Of a DNA stretch of 64,000 nt, positions 33,648-42,525 are shown piece after piece. Position numbers and translations under genes: made by a program. How positions within the stretch are numbered: position 1 is the first letter of the stretch; every line of letters starts with the position of its first letter. The notes beneath the pieces were generated by a model, which was given only the letters and a program-made list of their open reading frames with translations, was not told the DNA's origin and ran no database searches. Origin of the DNA: Methanothrix thermoacetophila PT (GTDB lineage Archaea; Halobacteriota; Methanosarcinia; Methanotrichales; Methanotrichaceae); contig NC_008553.1 in the NCBI RefSeq assembly GCF_000014945.1, forward strand, positions 682,001 through 746,000, read 5' to 3'.

Positions 33648-35810
33648 ATGAATAAGACTGCAATAATGATTACAGCGCTGGTAGCGGTACTAGCGACAGC
33701 GATGGTAGTCGGCGCAGTCGATAAGGTGGAGATCCGGGGTGCTGTTCAGGAGGTTGTGGATGGCGCAACAGTTACCTGGACTCCGCAGAACTTCGCCGGC
33801 TTCTACTACGACATCGATGACGATCTCGGCAACGAGCAGATCACAATGACCATCACCGGGAACAAGCTCGAGGAGCCCAACGGTGTCAAGTACACATCCA
33901 CAGCCCAGGACAACGACTTCGATTTCGAGGACTGGGGCTGGTACAGATCCATAGGATTCCTCGGTGAGAATTACTTCGCCGGTTACAGCGAGAATAAGCC
34001 CACAGTTGATGGTGTGGAGATCGATCCCGAGCTCTACAAGCAGTCCACCGACACGAACACGCTCGTCGATGAGCAGCTCCTGAAGGTCCTGATCGATGAT
34101 GATACAGAGAGGACGTTCACATCCGGCACACCGCTCAAGCTCGCTGACGGCTACGAGCTCATGATCAAGTCGATCGATGTCGATGGCAACAAGGTCTACG
34201 TGGAGCTGATGAAGGACGGACAGAGCGTCGACACAAAGGTCGTCTCCCCGTCCAAGGATGGCGCCACAATGAGTGACAAGACATACTACTACAAGAAGGA
34301 CATCGGCGACACTGAGGATCTCGTCATAATCGGCGTCCACTTCAAGAACGCATTCCGCGGCGCTGACCAGGATATAGCCACAGTCGATGGTATATTCCAG
34401 GTCTCCGATCAGCCGATGGACGTCTCCGTCGACACAGAGTATGACAAGATGAGAATCTCCAGCGTCACCAGGGACACAATCGAGATGGATAACAAGGACA
34501 ACGCCATAACACTGAACAAGAACAAGGACACGACGCTGATGGCTGGCATCCACATCAAGACAGCTGATCAGGACGTCATAGACGCGGAGAACCCGCTCAG
34601 GTTCTACATATACAAGGAGGTCACAGAGCCCGGAACATACGAGATACGCGGCGCTGTTCAGCAGGTCGTTGATGGTGCTCAGGTCACGTGGGACCCGAAG
34701 ACCTTCGCCGGCTTCTACTACGACATCGATGACGATCTCGGCAACGAGCAGATCACAATGACCATCACCGGGAACAAGCTCGAGGAGCCCAACGGTGTCA
34801 AGTACACATCCACAGCCCAGGACAACGACTTCGATTTCGAGGACTGGGGCTGGTACAGATCCATAGGATTCCTCGGTGAGAATTACTTCGCCGGTTACAG
34901 CGAGAATAAGCCCACAGTTGATGGTGTGGAGATCGATCCCGAGCTCTACAAGCAGTCCACCGACACGAACACGCTCGTCGATGAGCAGCTCCTGAAGGTC
35001 CTGATCGATGATGATACAGAGAGGACGTTCACATCCGGCACACCGCTCAAGCTCGCTGATGGCTACGAGCTCATGATCAAGTCGATCGATGTCGATGGCA
35101 ACAAGGTCTACGTGGAGCTGATGAAGGACGGACAGAGCGTCGACACAAAGGTCGTCTCCCCGTCCAAGGATGGCGCCACAATGAGTGACAAGACATACTA
35201 CTACAAGAAGGACATCGGCGACACTGAGGATCTCGTCATAATCGGCGTCCACTTCAAGAACGCATTCCGCGGCGCTGACCAGGATATAGCCACAGTCGAT
35301 GGTATATTCCAGGTCTCCGATCAGCCGATGGACGTCTCCGTCGACACAGAGTATGACAAGATGAGAATCTCCAGCGTCACCAGGGACACAATCGAGATGG
35401 ATAACAAGGACAACGCCATAACACTGAACAAGAACAAGGACACGACGCTGATGGCTGGCATCCACATCAAGACAGCTGATCAGGACGTCATAGACGCGGA
35501 GAACCCGCTCAGGTTCTACATATACAAGGAGGCGACCATTGAGGCCGCTGCTCCTGCACCTGTAGTCGAGGAGAAGCCTGCAGCTGAGGAGAAGCCTGTA
35601 GTCGAGGAGAAGAAGGTCGAGGAGGTTGCCCCGACCAACGTGACCGAGGAGAAGCCTGCAGCTGAGGAGAAGCCCGCAGCTGAGGAGAAGCCTGCCGCAG
35701 AGGCAGAGGCAAAGCCCGCAGCTGAGGAGAAGGGCGCTCCCGGATTCGAGGCGGTCTTCGCAGTGACTGGCCTCCTGGCAGTCGCATACCTCGTCACCAG
35801 GAGGAACTGA
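33648..35810 (+). CDS. S-layer protein with two tandem S-layer (DUF1608) domains and PGF-CTERM
   Basis: 720 residues: signal peptide (TAIMITALVAVLATAMVVGA) and two S-layer domains of about 304 residues each, both opening EIRGAVQ(E/Q)VVDGA. A Glu/Pro/Ala/Lys-rich stalk follows at about 635-695 (repeated EEKPAAEEKP). The C-terminal sorting signal is PGFEAVFAVTGLLAVAYLV followed by TRRN, a PGF-CTERM recognised by archaeosortase A. The domain type matches Methanosarcinales S-layer proteins. A GGAGG ribosome site sits 7 nt before the ATG, and a hairpin terminator follows. The two domains are nearly identical at DNA level (see repeat). Main cell-envelope lattice protein or a paralogue of it. Confidence 0.93.
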   Translation: MNKTAIMITALVAVLATAMVVGAVDKVEIRGAVQEVVDGATVTWTPQNFAGFYYDIDDDLGNEQITMTITGNKLEEPNGVKYTSTAQDNDFDFEDWGWYRSIGFLGENYFAGYSENKPTVDGVEIDPELYKQSTDTNTLVDEQLLKVLIDDDTERTFTSGTPLKLADGYELMIKSIDVDGNKVYVELMKDGQSVDTKVVSPSKDGATMSDKTYYYKKDIGDTEDLVIIGVHFKNAFRGADQDIATVDGIFQVSDQPMDVSVDTEYDKMRISSVTRDTIEMDNKDNAITLNKNKDTTLMAGIHIKTADQDVIDAENPLRFYIYKEVTEPGTYEIRGAVQQVVDGAQVTWDPKTFAGFYYDIDDDLGNEQITMTITGNKLEEPNGVKYTSTAQDNDFDFEDWGWYRSIGFLGENYFAGYSENKPTVDGVEIDPELYKQSTDTNTLVDEQLLKVLIDDDTERTFTSGTPLKLADGYELMIKSIDVDGNKVYVELMKDGQSVDTKVVSPSKDGATMSDKTYYYKKDIGDTEDLVIIGVHFKNAFRGADQDIATVDGIFQVSDQPMDVSVDTEYDKMRISSVTRDTIEMDNKDNAITLNKNKDTTLMAGIHIKTADQDVIDAENPLRFYIYKEATIEAAAPAPVVEEKPAAEEKPVVEEKKVEEVAPTNVTEEKPAAEEKPAAEEKPAAEAEAKPAAEEKGAPGFEAVFAVTGLLAVAYLVTRRN
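33791..35532 (+). repeat. 830-bp near-identical direct repeat within the S-layer gene
   Basis: 33791-34620 and 34703-35532 are the same at a 912-bp offset except for one silent change that I could find (C at 34148, T at 35060, GAC/GAT). The 69 bp immediately before each copy, coding homologous residues, differ at about 18 positions. The abrupt boundary points to gene conversion of an older duplication. Confidence 0.92.
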
Positions 35811-35840
35811 GGAGAGCTTATCGCTCTCCAGCTCTTTTTT
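35811..35840 (+). terminator. Terminator hairpin of the S-layer gene
   Basis: Directly after the stop codon, GGAGAGC pairs with GCTCTCC (5-nt loop TTATC), followed by AGCTC and six T residues at 35835-35840. A strong hairpin-plus-U-run signal befitting a highly expressed gene. Confidence 0.8.
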
Positions 35841-35881
35841 GTAAAATCAGGTTCAAAATCAGGGCCTGAGATATTAAGAGA

Positions 35882-36454
35882 TCACAGATACCTTCCTCTG
35901 GATCGTATCTCCTCGACCCTGGTGAGAACAGCATCTGCGCGCTGGTATGCTCTTCTGTAGCCGCGCTTGAACGATTCTATAAGAGCATCTGCGTCATCAT
36001 GCGTGCTTCTCAGGGTCTGGAAGTAGACATGAACATCCACACCCTGCGCCTCGATGCTCTGGTCGTGGTAGGCCAGGCCGAAATCGATGAAGTATATCCG
36101 GTTGTCTTTTAATAACATGTTAGATGTCGTGAGATCCCCATGCACAATGCCGGCCTTGTGAAGCCTTCCAACAAGCTCTCCAACTCTCTCTGAAAGCTCC
36201 GGAGTTATGATATCCCTGAGCTTTTTCCCATCCACATACTCCATCACAAGCTCGAACCTCGATACATCCCTGATTATAGGAGTCGGAACTCCAGCACGCC
36301 TGGCCTCTGCCATGATCCTCGCCTCCATGACAGTTCTCTCCGCGCGAAGCCGCTCATCGAGCTCCTTCATGCGATAGCTCTTCGGAAGCCGCCACTTTCT
36401 CACAACATTCCCATCCCGGGTGAGTATAGCCTCAGCACCCCTGCCTATCTCCAT
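35882..36454 (-). CDS. bud32: KEOPS kinase/ATPase Bud32 (stand-alone)
   Basis: 190 residues from the ATG at 36454 (GAGGGGA just upstream). The small kinase fold has GRGAEAILTRDG as the nucleotide loop, catalytic IVHGDLTTSNMLL at about 117-129 and metal-binding IYFIDFGLAYHD at about 134-145. Bud32 works with Kae1 in t6A37 tRNA modification. In many euryarchaea it is fused to Kae1; here it is separate. Its start overlaps or abuts the DUF1786 stop, so these two genes are cotranscribed. Confidence 0.92.
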   Translation of the reverse strand: MEIGRGAEAILTRDGNVVRKWRLPKSYRMKELDERLRAERTVMEARIMAEARRAGVPTPIIRDVSRFELVMEYVDGKKLRDIITPELSERVGELVGRLHKAGIVHGDLTTSNMLLKDNRIYFIDFGLAYHDQSIEAQGVDVHVYFQTLRSTHDDADALIESFKRGYRRAYQRADAVLTRVEEIRSRGRYL

Positions 36455-36459
36455 TCCCC

Positions 36460-37482
36460 TCACCCCACGAGCGCTCTCCATGCCTTTACAAGTCCGATAC
36501 ATCCGGTAACCATCATGTCCCCCCAGGGGGCAGCCTGTATCAGCTCCAGATCCACACTCCTCACAAACTCCCTTCTTCTAGGTCCTGTAACGAGAACAGT
36601 TCTCACCTCACCTGGAACGTACTCTGTATGAGCACCGTGGCCGCCATCCTCGAAGATCTCGCTGTTCGTGAGCTCTCCGGCACAGAACCTCCTCAATATA
36701 AAGTTGAGCCTCAAAGGATCCAGCGCAGATGTGTGGTGCTCGAAGATCGCCGTGATCCTGTTATCGTCCACCAGAGCCCCAATCGTGTGGCCATTCCCTA
36801 TGTTGAGAACAAGCGCAGGCATTTTGCACTTCGGCTCTTCAAGAGCGCCAAATACCGCAGCCGGGCCTGTGTCCATCAACAGGATATCCATACCCTGATC
36901 GTGCAGGTAACTCCAGACAGCGCGCATTCTGCTCAGAACCACAGGGGGTTCTCTGTATACGAAATCCTCGATCCGGCCGCCGTTCTTTAGAGACGCCCTT
37001 ATGATATCGAATCTGGTGGCCCTGTTCGATCTCTCCGGCGAGAATCCGTGATCCTGTACGGCAACTGCGATTGCCTCAGGCAGATCAACATCAAACGAGC
37101 TGAAGGCGGTTCTGAGAGCGATGAGATCCACATCGCATGTCTGGAGATCAACACAATCCTTGGGAGGATCCTCTGTGATCTCTACCCCCATCGATCTGAC
37201 CCGCTGGAGGTTGTCATGCAGGCTCAAGGCCGCCTCCTCTGTTGCATAGACTCTGAGACCGGAGGCGATATGCCTCCTCACCGCAGCAGTCAGAGGCCCG
37301 CCGCCCATTGTGTATCCGTGGAGAAAGACATCCTTTCTGCGATCTGTCGCACTTCTAATCCTCTTCGCGAGCATCACAGTCTGACTGGGCATGACCATCT
37401 TGTACAACCCTTCATGCTCCATACCCTCTCTGTAGAGAAGGATGTCCTGTGTGCCCGCCCCAACATCCACTGCCAGCATCAT
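36460..37482 (-). CDS. DUF1786 family protein (ASKHA-like fold)
   Basis: 340 residues from MMLAVDVGAGTQDILLY. This N-terminal phosphate-1-like motif, ILLMDTGPAAVFG and LVLNIGNGHTIGALV, resembles ATPase-domain proteins of the actin/hsp70/sugar kinase type. DUF1786 proteins occur in archaea and some bacteria, sometimes labelled as related to pyruvate formate-lyase activation, with no proven function. It lies 5 bp upstream of bud32. The upstream frame to 37536 adds residues unlike the family. Confidence 0.72.
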   Translation of the reverse strand: MMLAVDVGAGTQDILLYREGMEHEGLYKMVMPSQTVMLAKRIRSATDRRKDVFLHGYTMGGGPLTAAVRRHIASGLRVYATEEAALSLHDNLQRVRSMGVEITEDPPKDCVDLQTCDVDLIALRTAFSSFDVDLPEAIAVAVQDHGFSPERSNRATRFDIIRASLKNGGRIEDFVYREPPVVLSRMRAVWSYLHDQGMDILLMDTGPAAVFGALEEPKCKMPALVLNIGNGHTIGALVDDNRITAIFEHHTSALDPLRLNFILRRFCAGELTNSEIFEDGGHGAHTEYVPGEVRTVLVTGPRRREFVRSVDLELIQAAPWGDMMVTGCIGLVKAWRALVG

Positions 37483-37633
37483 ACAACCGCACCGGGACAC
37501 ATACATCTTAGATATTCTCATCGACCAATGATTCATCCCTTTTGGATAATAGTTAGTCTTTGTACTTCACAATAAGGAATTCTAATTGTACAAAACAGAA
37601 AAGATTATATGCCGTAATGGTCAACCTCAAAGC

Positions 37634-38881
37634 ATGGGTGAGTACACTCTGAGGTGTGCCGGCTGTGGGAATTTGCTGATCGGCGGCGCAGCCTCATGTC
37701 CTCTGGATGGTGGTCTTCCCAGGGCGGATTATATCGAGCGGAGATTCAACCCCAGAAAGCTTCCGGGTATCTGGTCGTTCATCGACTGGCTGCCCGTGGA
37801 TGGCTGGAATCGAAGCACTGGAGCATCATCTGTGACGTACAGGAGCTCCGGGCTCGCAGCTGAGCTGGGCCTGGATAGCCTGTATATAAGCTTCTCCGGA
37901 TACTGGCCCGAGCGTGGGGCTCTGATGAGAACATGCAGCTTCAAGGAGCTAGAGGCAGCTCCGACGATGCAGATGCTTCGTGATAGAAAAGCCGGGGAGA
38001 CCCTGGTGGTTGCATCCGCAGGCAACACCGCAAGGGCTTTCGCCGAGGTCTGCTCGATCACAGATCAACCACTTATCCTTTTTGTGCCGGTCTCCTCACT
38101 CGACAGAATCTGGACGACCGTCGAGCCTGGAAGGGTGCTGGTTGTTGGTGTGAAGGGAGATTACGCTGATGCGATAAAGCTCGCCGATGTTTTATCCTCG
38201 CGAAGTGGATTCAGGGCAGAGGGCGGCGCCAGGAACATAGCGAGGAGGGACGGCATGGGCACAGTGCTTCTCGATCATGTGAGACGCTTTAATTCCCTGC
38301 CGAACCATTACTTCCAGGCGATAGGGAGCGGCACTGGAGGGATTGCGGTTTGGGAGGCATCGATGCGCATCATTGAGGATGGCCGATTTGGAGAGCGACT
38401 CCCGCGCCTCCACCTGGCGCAGAACACCCCATGCGCACCTGTGTATAATATGTGGCATGGCATGGGTTCTGAAGAATCTGATTTTGATGCATACGGCTGC
38501 CCTGAGGGGATGCACGATGACGTGCTGTTCAACAGAAACCCGCCCTATGCGGTTCCGGGCGGCGTCAGGGATGCGGTCATCTCTTCTGGTGAGAGGATCT
38601 ACGGCATAGACAACTCCCGGGCTGTCAGCGCTCAGAAGCTCTTCGAGATGAGCGAGGGGATCGATATACTCCCGGCGGCATCGGTTGCGGTAGCAGCGCT
38701 TGTCGATGCCGTGGAATCCGGATTTGTTGAGAATGATGATGATATTCTGCTGAATATAACAGGCGGCGGCGTGAAGCGCCTTGCCGAGGATCACAGCCGT
38801 GTCAAGCTGAAATGCGATCTCACGGTCGGGCTCAGAGATTCAGAAGATGCATTATCATCGATAGAGGAGATCTTTGCATGA
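37634..38881 (+). CDS. Cysteate synthase (PLP-dependent, coenzyme M biosynthesis)
   Basis: 415 residues from [15 protein letters not shown]. This matches the threonine synthase paralogue that makes L-cysteate from O-phosphoserine and sulfite in Methanosarcinales and Methanomicrobiales. A Zn-ribbon-like CAGCG opening, [26 protein letters not shown] (phosphate-binding) and [15 protein letters not shown] are visible. An AGATTATATG TATA block 25-34 nt upstream supports a leaderless start here. It overlaps the next gene by 4 bp (ATGA). The next three genes are not known parts of the CoM pathway, which makes the context notable. Confidence 0.85.
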   Translation: MGEYTLRCAGCGNLLIGGAASCPLDGGLPRADYIERRFNPRKLPGIWSFIDWLPVDGWNRSTGASSVTYRSSGLAAELGLDSLYISFSGYWPERGALMRTCSFKELEAAPTMQMLRDRKAGETLVVASAGNTARAFAEVCSITDQPLILFVPVSSLDRIWTTVEPGRVLVVGVKGDYADAIKLADVLSSRSGFRAEGGARNIARRDGMGTVLLDHVRRFNSLPNHYFQAIGSGTGGIAVWEASMRIIEDGRFGERLPRLHLAQNTPCAPVYNMWHGMGSEESDFDAYGCPEGMHDDVLFNRNPPYAVPGGVRDAVISSGERIYGIDNSRAVSAQKLFEMSEGIDILPAASVAVAALVDAVESGFVENDDDILLNITGGGVKRLAEDHSRVKLKCDLTVGLRDSEDALSSIEEIFA

Positions 38882-39639
38882 TCATCACGATAAAAGGCGG
38901 GTTTGATAAAGATGGTTTGCCAGAGCGCGTTAGAAGTGTGGATGTATCGAGCGGAGAGGTTATAGGCATCGTCGGGCCCACGGGCTCGGGCAAGAGCTCT
39001 CTGATATCCGACCTGGAGCAGTTCGCCCAGGGCGACACATCATCCAGGCGTTATGTCCTGATCGATGGCTCTCCTCCGGATCCGGAGATGCGGCACGATC
39101 CAAGAAAGAAGCCGGTCGCCCAGCTGTCCCAGAACATGCATTTCCTGGCTGACATGAAAGTGTGTGATTTTATCTGCATGCACGCCAGGAGCAGAGGACG
39201 GGATCCGGGGCTGCTCTCCAAGGTTCTGGAGATAACGAACACACTGACAGGAGAGCCGGTCCATGCAAATGACAACCTGACAGAGCTGAGCGGAGGCCAG
39301 TCCAGGGCGCTGATGGTAGCTGACATCGCAGTCATAAGCGACTCGCCCATCGTCCTCATAGACGAGATCGAGAACGCTGGCATAAGAAAAAAGGAGGCTC
39401 TGAGGCTGCTCTCGGGAGAGGGCAAGATCGTGCTGGTTGTTACACATGATCCACTTCTCGCACTCATGACCGAGCGCAGGATCGTCATGAGGAACGGCGG
39501 GATGGTTAATGTCATAAAAACCACAGATGAGGAGAGGCGCTTCTGCGATTCTTTATTCAGAGTGGACACCTGGCTTCTCTCACTGAGAGAGTCGATAAGG
39601 CGCGGGGAGGTGCTGAGCGCGACGGAGGCTGTTATTTGA
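38878..39639 (+). CDS. ABC-type ATPase, single domain
   Basis: 253 residues from the ATG at 38878. Walker [15 protein letters not shown] at about 29-42, signature [10 protein letters not shown] at about 139-148, Walker [13 protein letters not shown] at about 158-169 and the H-loop VVTHD. No membrane permease gene is nearby, so it is unlikely to be a classical transporter ATPase. It is coupled to cysteate synthase upstream and to a HypB-like GTPase downstream (TTG overlap). Function unknown; a role in cofactor or metal-centre assembly is inferred from neighbours. Confidence 0.8.
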   Translation: MIITIKGGFDKDGLPERVRSVDVSSGEVIGIVGPTGSGKSSLISDLEQFAQGDTSSRRYVLIDGSPPDPEMRHDPRKKPVAQLSQNMHFLADMKVCDFICMHARSRGRDPGLLSKVLEITNTLTGEPVHANDNLTELSGGQSRALMVADIAVISDSPIVLIDEIENAGIRKKEALRLLSGEGKIVLVVTHDPLLALMTERRIVMRNGGMVNVIKTTDEERRFCDSLFRVDTWLLSLRESIRRGEVLSATEAVI

Positions 39640-40334
39640 AGATGGTGGTCATTGCCGGAACGCCAGGATCGGGGAAGACATCTGTCCTGATGCATACCGT
39701 GAAGAATCTTCAAGAGATGGGCATCAGGCCTGCGGTGGTAAAGATCGACTGTCTCTGGACAGAGGACGATGCGCGGATCAATCGTCTGGGTGTGCCGGTG
39801 CGCGTCGGTCTCGCGCGGGACATGTGCCCGGATCACTACTCGATATACAACACAGAGGAGATGGTCTCCTGGGCGAGCTCGCAGGGCGCGGACGTGCTCC
39901 TGAACGAGACTGCAGGTCTCTGCCTGAGATGCGCCCCGTATCCAGACAGGGCTCTGGCTGTCTGCGTGATAGATGTCACCTCCGGACCGAACACACCACT
40001 CAAGATCGGCCCACTGCTCACAACAGCGGATGTCGTCGTAGCGACAAAAGGTGATCTTGTATCGCAGGCGGAGCGGGAGGTCTTCCGGGAGAGGGTTGTC
40101 GAAGTAAATCCCAAATGCAGGATCGTGGAGGCGAACGGTTTGACTGGGAAGGGGTCAAGGGAGCTTGCAGATATCATAAAATATTCCAGAGAGATCGACG
40201 GGGAGATGCTCCTGAGGCACAATCCTCCTCTCGCGGTCTGCACGCTCTGCACCGGCGAGCTCAGAGTATCGAAGAAACACCACCGCGGAGTTCTGAGGCA
40301 TCTCGATGGATTCGTGGAATATGTGGGGGAGTGA
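39636..40334 (+). CDS. HypB/UreG-like metal-chaperone GTPase
   Basis: A TTG at 39636, overlapping the ABC gene's stop, has GGAGG 7 nt upstream; an ATG at 39642 is the alternative. P-loop [11 protein letters not shown] at about 8-18, a switch region with [14 protein letters not shown] carrying two cysteines (about 87-100), base-recognition ATKGDL and a C-terminal [14 protein letters not shown] with another Cys pair. The fold is that of SIMIBI GTPases such as HypB, UreG and CooC. The cysteines suggest metal or Fe-S binding. The target enzyme is unknown. Confidence 0.78.
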   Translation: MKMVVIAGTPGSGKTSVLMHTVKNLQEMGIRPAVVKIDCLWTEDDARINRLGVPVRVGLARDMCPDHYSIYNTEEMVSWASSQGADVLLNETAGLCLRCAPYPDRALAVCVIDVTSGPNTPLKIGPLLTTADVVVATKGDLVSQAEREVFRERVVEVNPKCRIVEANGLTGKGSRELADIIKYSREIDGEMLLRHNPPLAVCTLCTGELRVSKKHHRGVLRHLDGFVEYVGE

Positions 40335-40336
40335 GC

Positions 40337-40948
40337 ATGCTGGAGAGGCTTCTTCCGGGTTACAACTGCGGGGAGTGTGGGTATAAGAGCTGCAGGGATT
40401 TCGCGGAGCATCTCTCCTCCATTGAGGATCTATCGCGCTGTCCATACATGTCGCAGGATCGCTTCCGGGATCACTGTGAGGAGATCAGGAGGATTATCGA
40501 GAAAGGTGTATCTCGCGAGAGGATTGTGGGCGTCATGGATGGACTGGAGGCGGAGTTCTCGCTTGGGCCGCTCGATGGGGAGAGGTCGTGCGTAGAGGAT
40601 ATACATCCCCTGGAAGATTGCTCCCTGAAGGCCGGAGACCTGATAAGGTACAGGCCTCTGGGCTGCCCGATAACCCACTTCGCAAGGGTCATCGAGTTCG
40701 ATCACGGTGTGGCAAGGGTCCACATCGTCGGCCCGCTCTTCGGGGAGAGGGGGAAGTATAGAGAGCTGGGCATATGTATGGTTCTTGCTTTTGAGGGAAA
40801 GGTTGTTCGTGGGCGAATCCCCGAGGTCGGAAGGACTGTGAGATTCCTGCCCGAACACTGCATGATGCAGAAGGTCCACTCAGGGGTTGTCGTCCACTCA
40901 GAGGGACTGAGGGTCAGAATAGAGGCGATCGATCTTAAGGTCTGGTAA
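40337..40948 (+). CDS. Fe-S binding protein with CdhE/AcsC-type 4Fe-4S motif
   Basis: 203 residues from the ATG at 40337 (GGGGGAG 6 nt upstream). The N-terminus YNCGECGYKSCRDFAEHL plus a later RCPYM forms the C-x2-C-x4-C-x17-C pattern of the 4Fe-4S domain in corrinoid Fe-S proteins and related maturation factors. The remaining 150 residues include GCPITHFARVIEFDHGVARV and no known catalytic motif. It begins 2 bp after the GTPase and is the last gene of the unit. It may receive or deliver an Fe-S or nickel centre; this is inference. Confidence 0.75.
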   Translation: MLERLLPGYNCGECGYKSCRDFAEHLSSIEDLSRCPYMSQDRFRDHCEEIRRIIEKGVSRERIVGVMDGLEAEFSLGPLDGERSCVEDIHPLEDCSLKAGDLIRYRPLGCPITHFARVIEFDHGVARVHIVGPLFGERGKYRELGICMVLAFEGKVVRGRIPEVGRTVRFLPEHCMMQKVHSGVVVHSEGLRVRIEAIDLKVW

Positions 40949-41103
40949 AACGCCCCGGTACCCTCTGCTCCAGCGGACTGGTAACCAAGATGCAAAGTCA
41001 AATACAGCTTGTTGGTTGTGATCTCCTGTCCTGAAATATTGGAGTTTGCGCCCTGTTATCCCCCATCAGGACTCGCCTTCTCAAACGATTCGACCACAGG
41101 ATC

Positions 41104-41178
41104 TTTGTCCGAATAAGAGCTGAATCCGAAGATTTGGGCCTTACTGCTTAGATGTAGGGGACATTTTCGGACACATCT
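41104..41178 (-). repeat. MITE-like element (family B), copy 3
   Basis: The reverse complement begins TGTCCGAAAATGTCC and ends CAGCTCTTATTCGGACAAAG, with interior GCAGTAAGGCCCAAATCT shared with copy 2. It is about 10 bp shorter than other copies. It sits in the 290-bp gap between the Fe-S protein and carbonic anhydrase genes, which otherwise shows no gene. Confidence 0.7.
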
Positions 41179-41238
41179 CGACCACATGAGTCAACGCTTT
41201 TAAACATTGAAATTACATTCTTTTTCAGGAGGGATTTT

Positions 41239-41790
41239 ATGCTCAGAAAGAACCCGCGAACATCCTGGAACAGTCAGGAATCGATGCCTTCAGTGGCAAC
41301 CACAGCCTACGTGGATGAGACTGCTGTTGTGATAGGCGACGTCCGCATAGGTGAGAGGGTTTACGTCGGACCATGTGCGTCTATAAGAGCGGATGAGGCG
41401 ACGCCGATAGTCATAAGCGAGGAGTGCAACGTCCAGGACGGCGCGATATTCCACGGGCTGAAGGGGAGCTCCATAAAGCTCGGAAAGAAAGTAAGCGTCG
41501 CACACGGTGCTGTGGTCCACGGCCCGATGACAATCGGAGATGAGAGCTTCATCGGTTTCAACGCTGTTGTCCATGCGTCCACCGTGGGGGAGAGATGCTT
41601 CATAGGCCACAGGGCTCTTGTGATGGGTGTTAAGCTGAAGGATGGAAGCTTTGTGCCGCACGGAAGTGTCATCGACACCCAGGATAAGGCTGACGCCCTT
41701 GGGCCAGTACCCGACTCGCTTAAAGGCTTCAACGCAGAGGTCGTGGAGGTCAACTGCGAGTTCGCAAAGGGGTACAGGTCTCTGCGCTGA
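41239..41790 (+). CDS. Gamma-class carbonic anhydrase family protein
   Basis: 183 residues with left-handed beta-helix hexapeptide repeats from about residue 25 to 145. The metal-binding histidines of gamma carbonic anhydrases are visible in GAIFHGLKG and [10 protein letters not shown]. The protein is cytoplasmic by lack of a signal peptide and lacks the acidic loop of Cam, so it is closer to CamH-type proteins. In acetoclastic methanogens such enzymes help hydrate CO2 near acetate uptake. Activity not certain from sequence. An A/G-rich AGGAGGG ribosome site is about 10 nt before the ATG. Confidence 0.85.
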   Translation: MLRKNPRTSWNSQESMPSVATTAYVDETAVVIGDVRIGERVYVGPCASIRADEATPIVISEECNVQDGAIFHGLKGSSIKLGKKVSVAHGAVVHGPMTIGDESFIGFNAVVHASTVGERCFIGHRALVMGVKLKDGSFVPHGSVIDTQDKADALGPVPDSLKGFNAEVVEVNCEFAKGYRSLR

Positions 41791-41834
41791 GCACAGGCGC
41801 TGGGTTAATCAAGGACATGTGCATATTATTTTTT

Positions 41835-42443
41835 ATGACACAGAAGTTCTACACACTTCCCGAGCTGCCGTACGGCGCAAAAGACCTGGAGCCCTACATC
41901 TCTGAGGCGCAGCTGAAGCTACATCACGACAAGCACCATCTGGCGTATGTAAATGGTGCGAACGCCATTCTCGAGAAACTAGATAAGGCGAGGAGAGAGG
42001 GAGCTGATATCGATCAGAAATCAACGCTGAAGGAGCTCTCCTTCCACATCGGAGGACACCTGCTGCACAGCCTCTTCTGGGCAAACATGCGTAAACCACC
42101 AAGCGTTGGCCCGGTTGGCGCGCTGGCTGATGAGATAAAAGATGAGTTCGGCTCTTTCGAGCGTTTCAGGAAGGAGTTCACCGCAGCCGCTGTGAGCGTC
42201 GAGGGCTCCGGCTGGGCTGCGCTTGCGTACTGCATGCAGACCAGAAGACCTATAATAATGCAGATCGAGAAGCATAATACCAATATCTGCCCCATGTTCA
42301 GACTGCTGCTGGTTCTTGACGTATGGGAGCATGCTTACTATCTGGACTACAGAAACGACAGGGCGAAGTTCGTTGAGGCATTCTGGCAGATAGCTGACTG
42401 GGAGGAGGCCAACAGAAGGTTTGAGAGCCTGATCGGGAAGTGA
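41835..42443 (+). CDS. Superoxide dismutase (Fe/Mn family, probably Fe)
   Basis: 202 residues from [20 protein letters not shown]. Metal ligands: His in LKLHHDKHH, His in [10 protein letters not shown], and Asp and His in [15 protein letters not shown]. It removes superoxide in the cytoplasm. An in-frame ATG at 41817 adds six hydrophobic residues unlike the family. Located 45 bp after the carbonic anhydrase gene. Confidence 0.93.
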   Translation: MTQKFYTLPELPYGAKDLEPYISEAQLKLHHDKHHLAYVNGANAILEKLDKARREGADIDQKSTLKELSFHIGGHLLHSLFWANMRKPPSVGPVGALADEIKDEFGSFERFRKEFTAAAVSVEGSGWAALAYCMQTRRPIIMQIEKHNTNICPMFRLLLVLDVWEHAYYLDYRNDRAKFVEAFWQIADWEEANRRFESLIGK

Positions 42444-42525
42444 GCACTGAGCGCTCGCATGTCAAACCATATGGGATTCGTGGAGATAGCTTTGCTGGGC
42501 ATTGAGGGGCAGAGGGGTGTAATCC

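Noticed and set aside
33690-35465. 591-codon open frame on the minus strand across the S-layer gene
   Set aside because: It mirrors the biased codon use of the S-layer gene in its antisense frame, repeats exactly with the 830-bp duplication, and has no ribosome site or recognisable domain.
35560-35740. EEKPAA coding repeats at the S-layer C-terminus as a regulatory or mobile repeat
   Set aside because: They are low-complexity codons of the protein stalk, typical of surface protein spacers.
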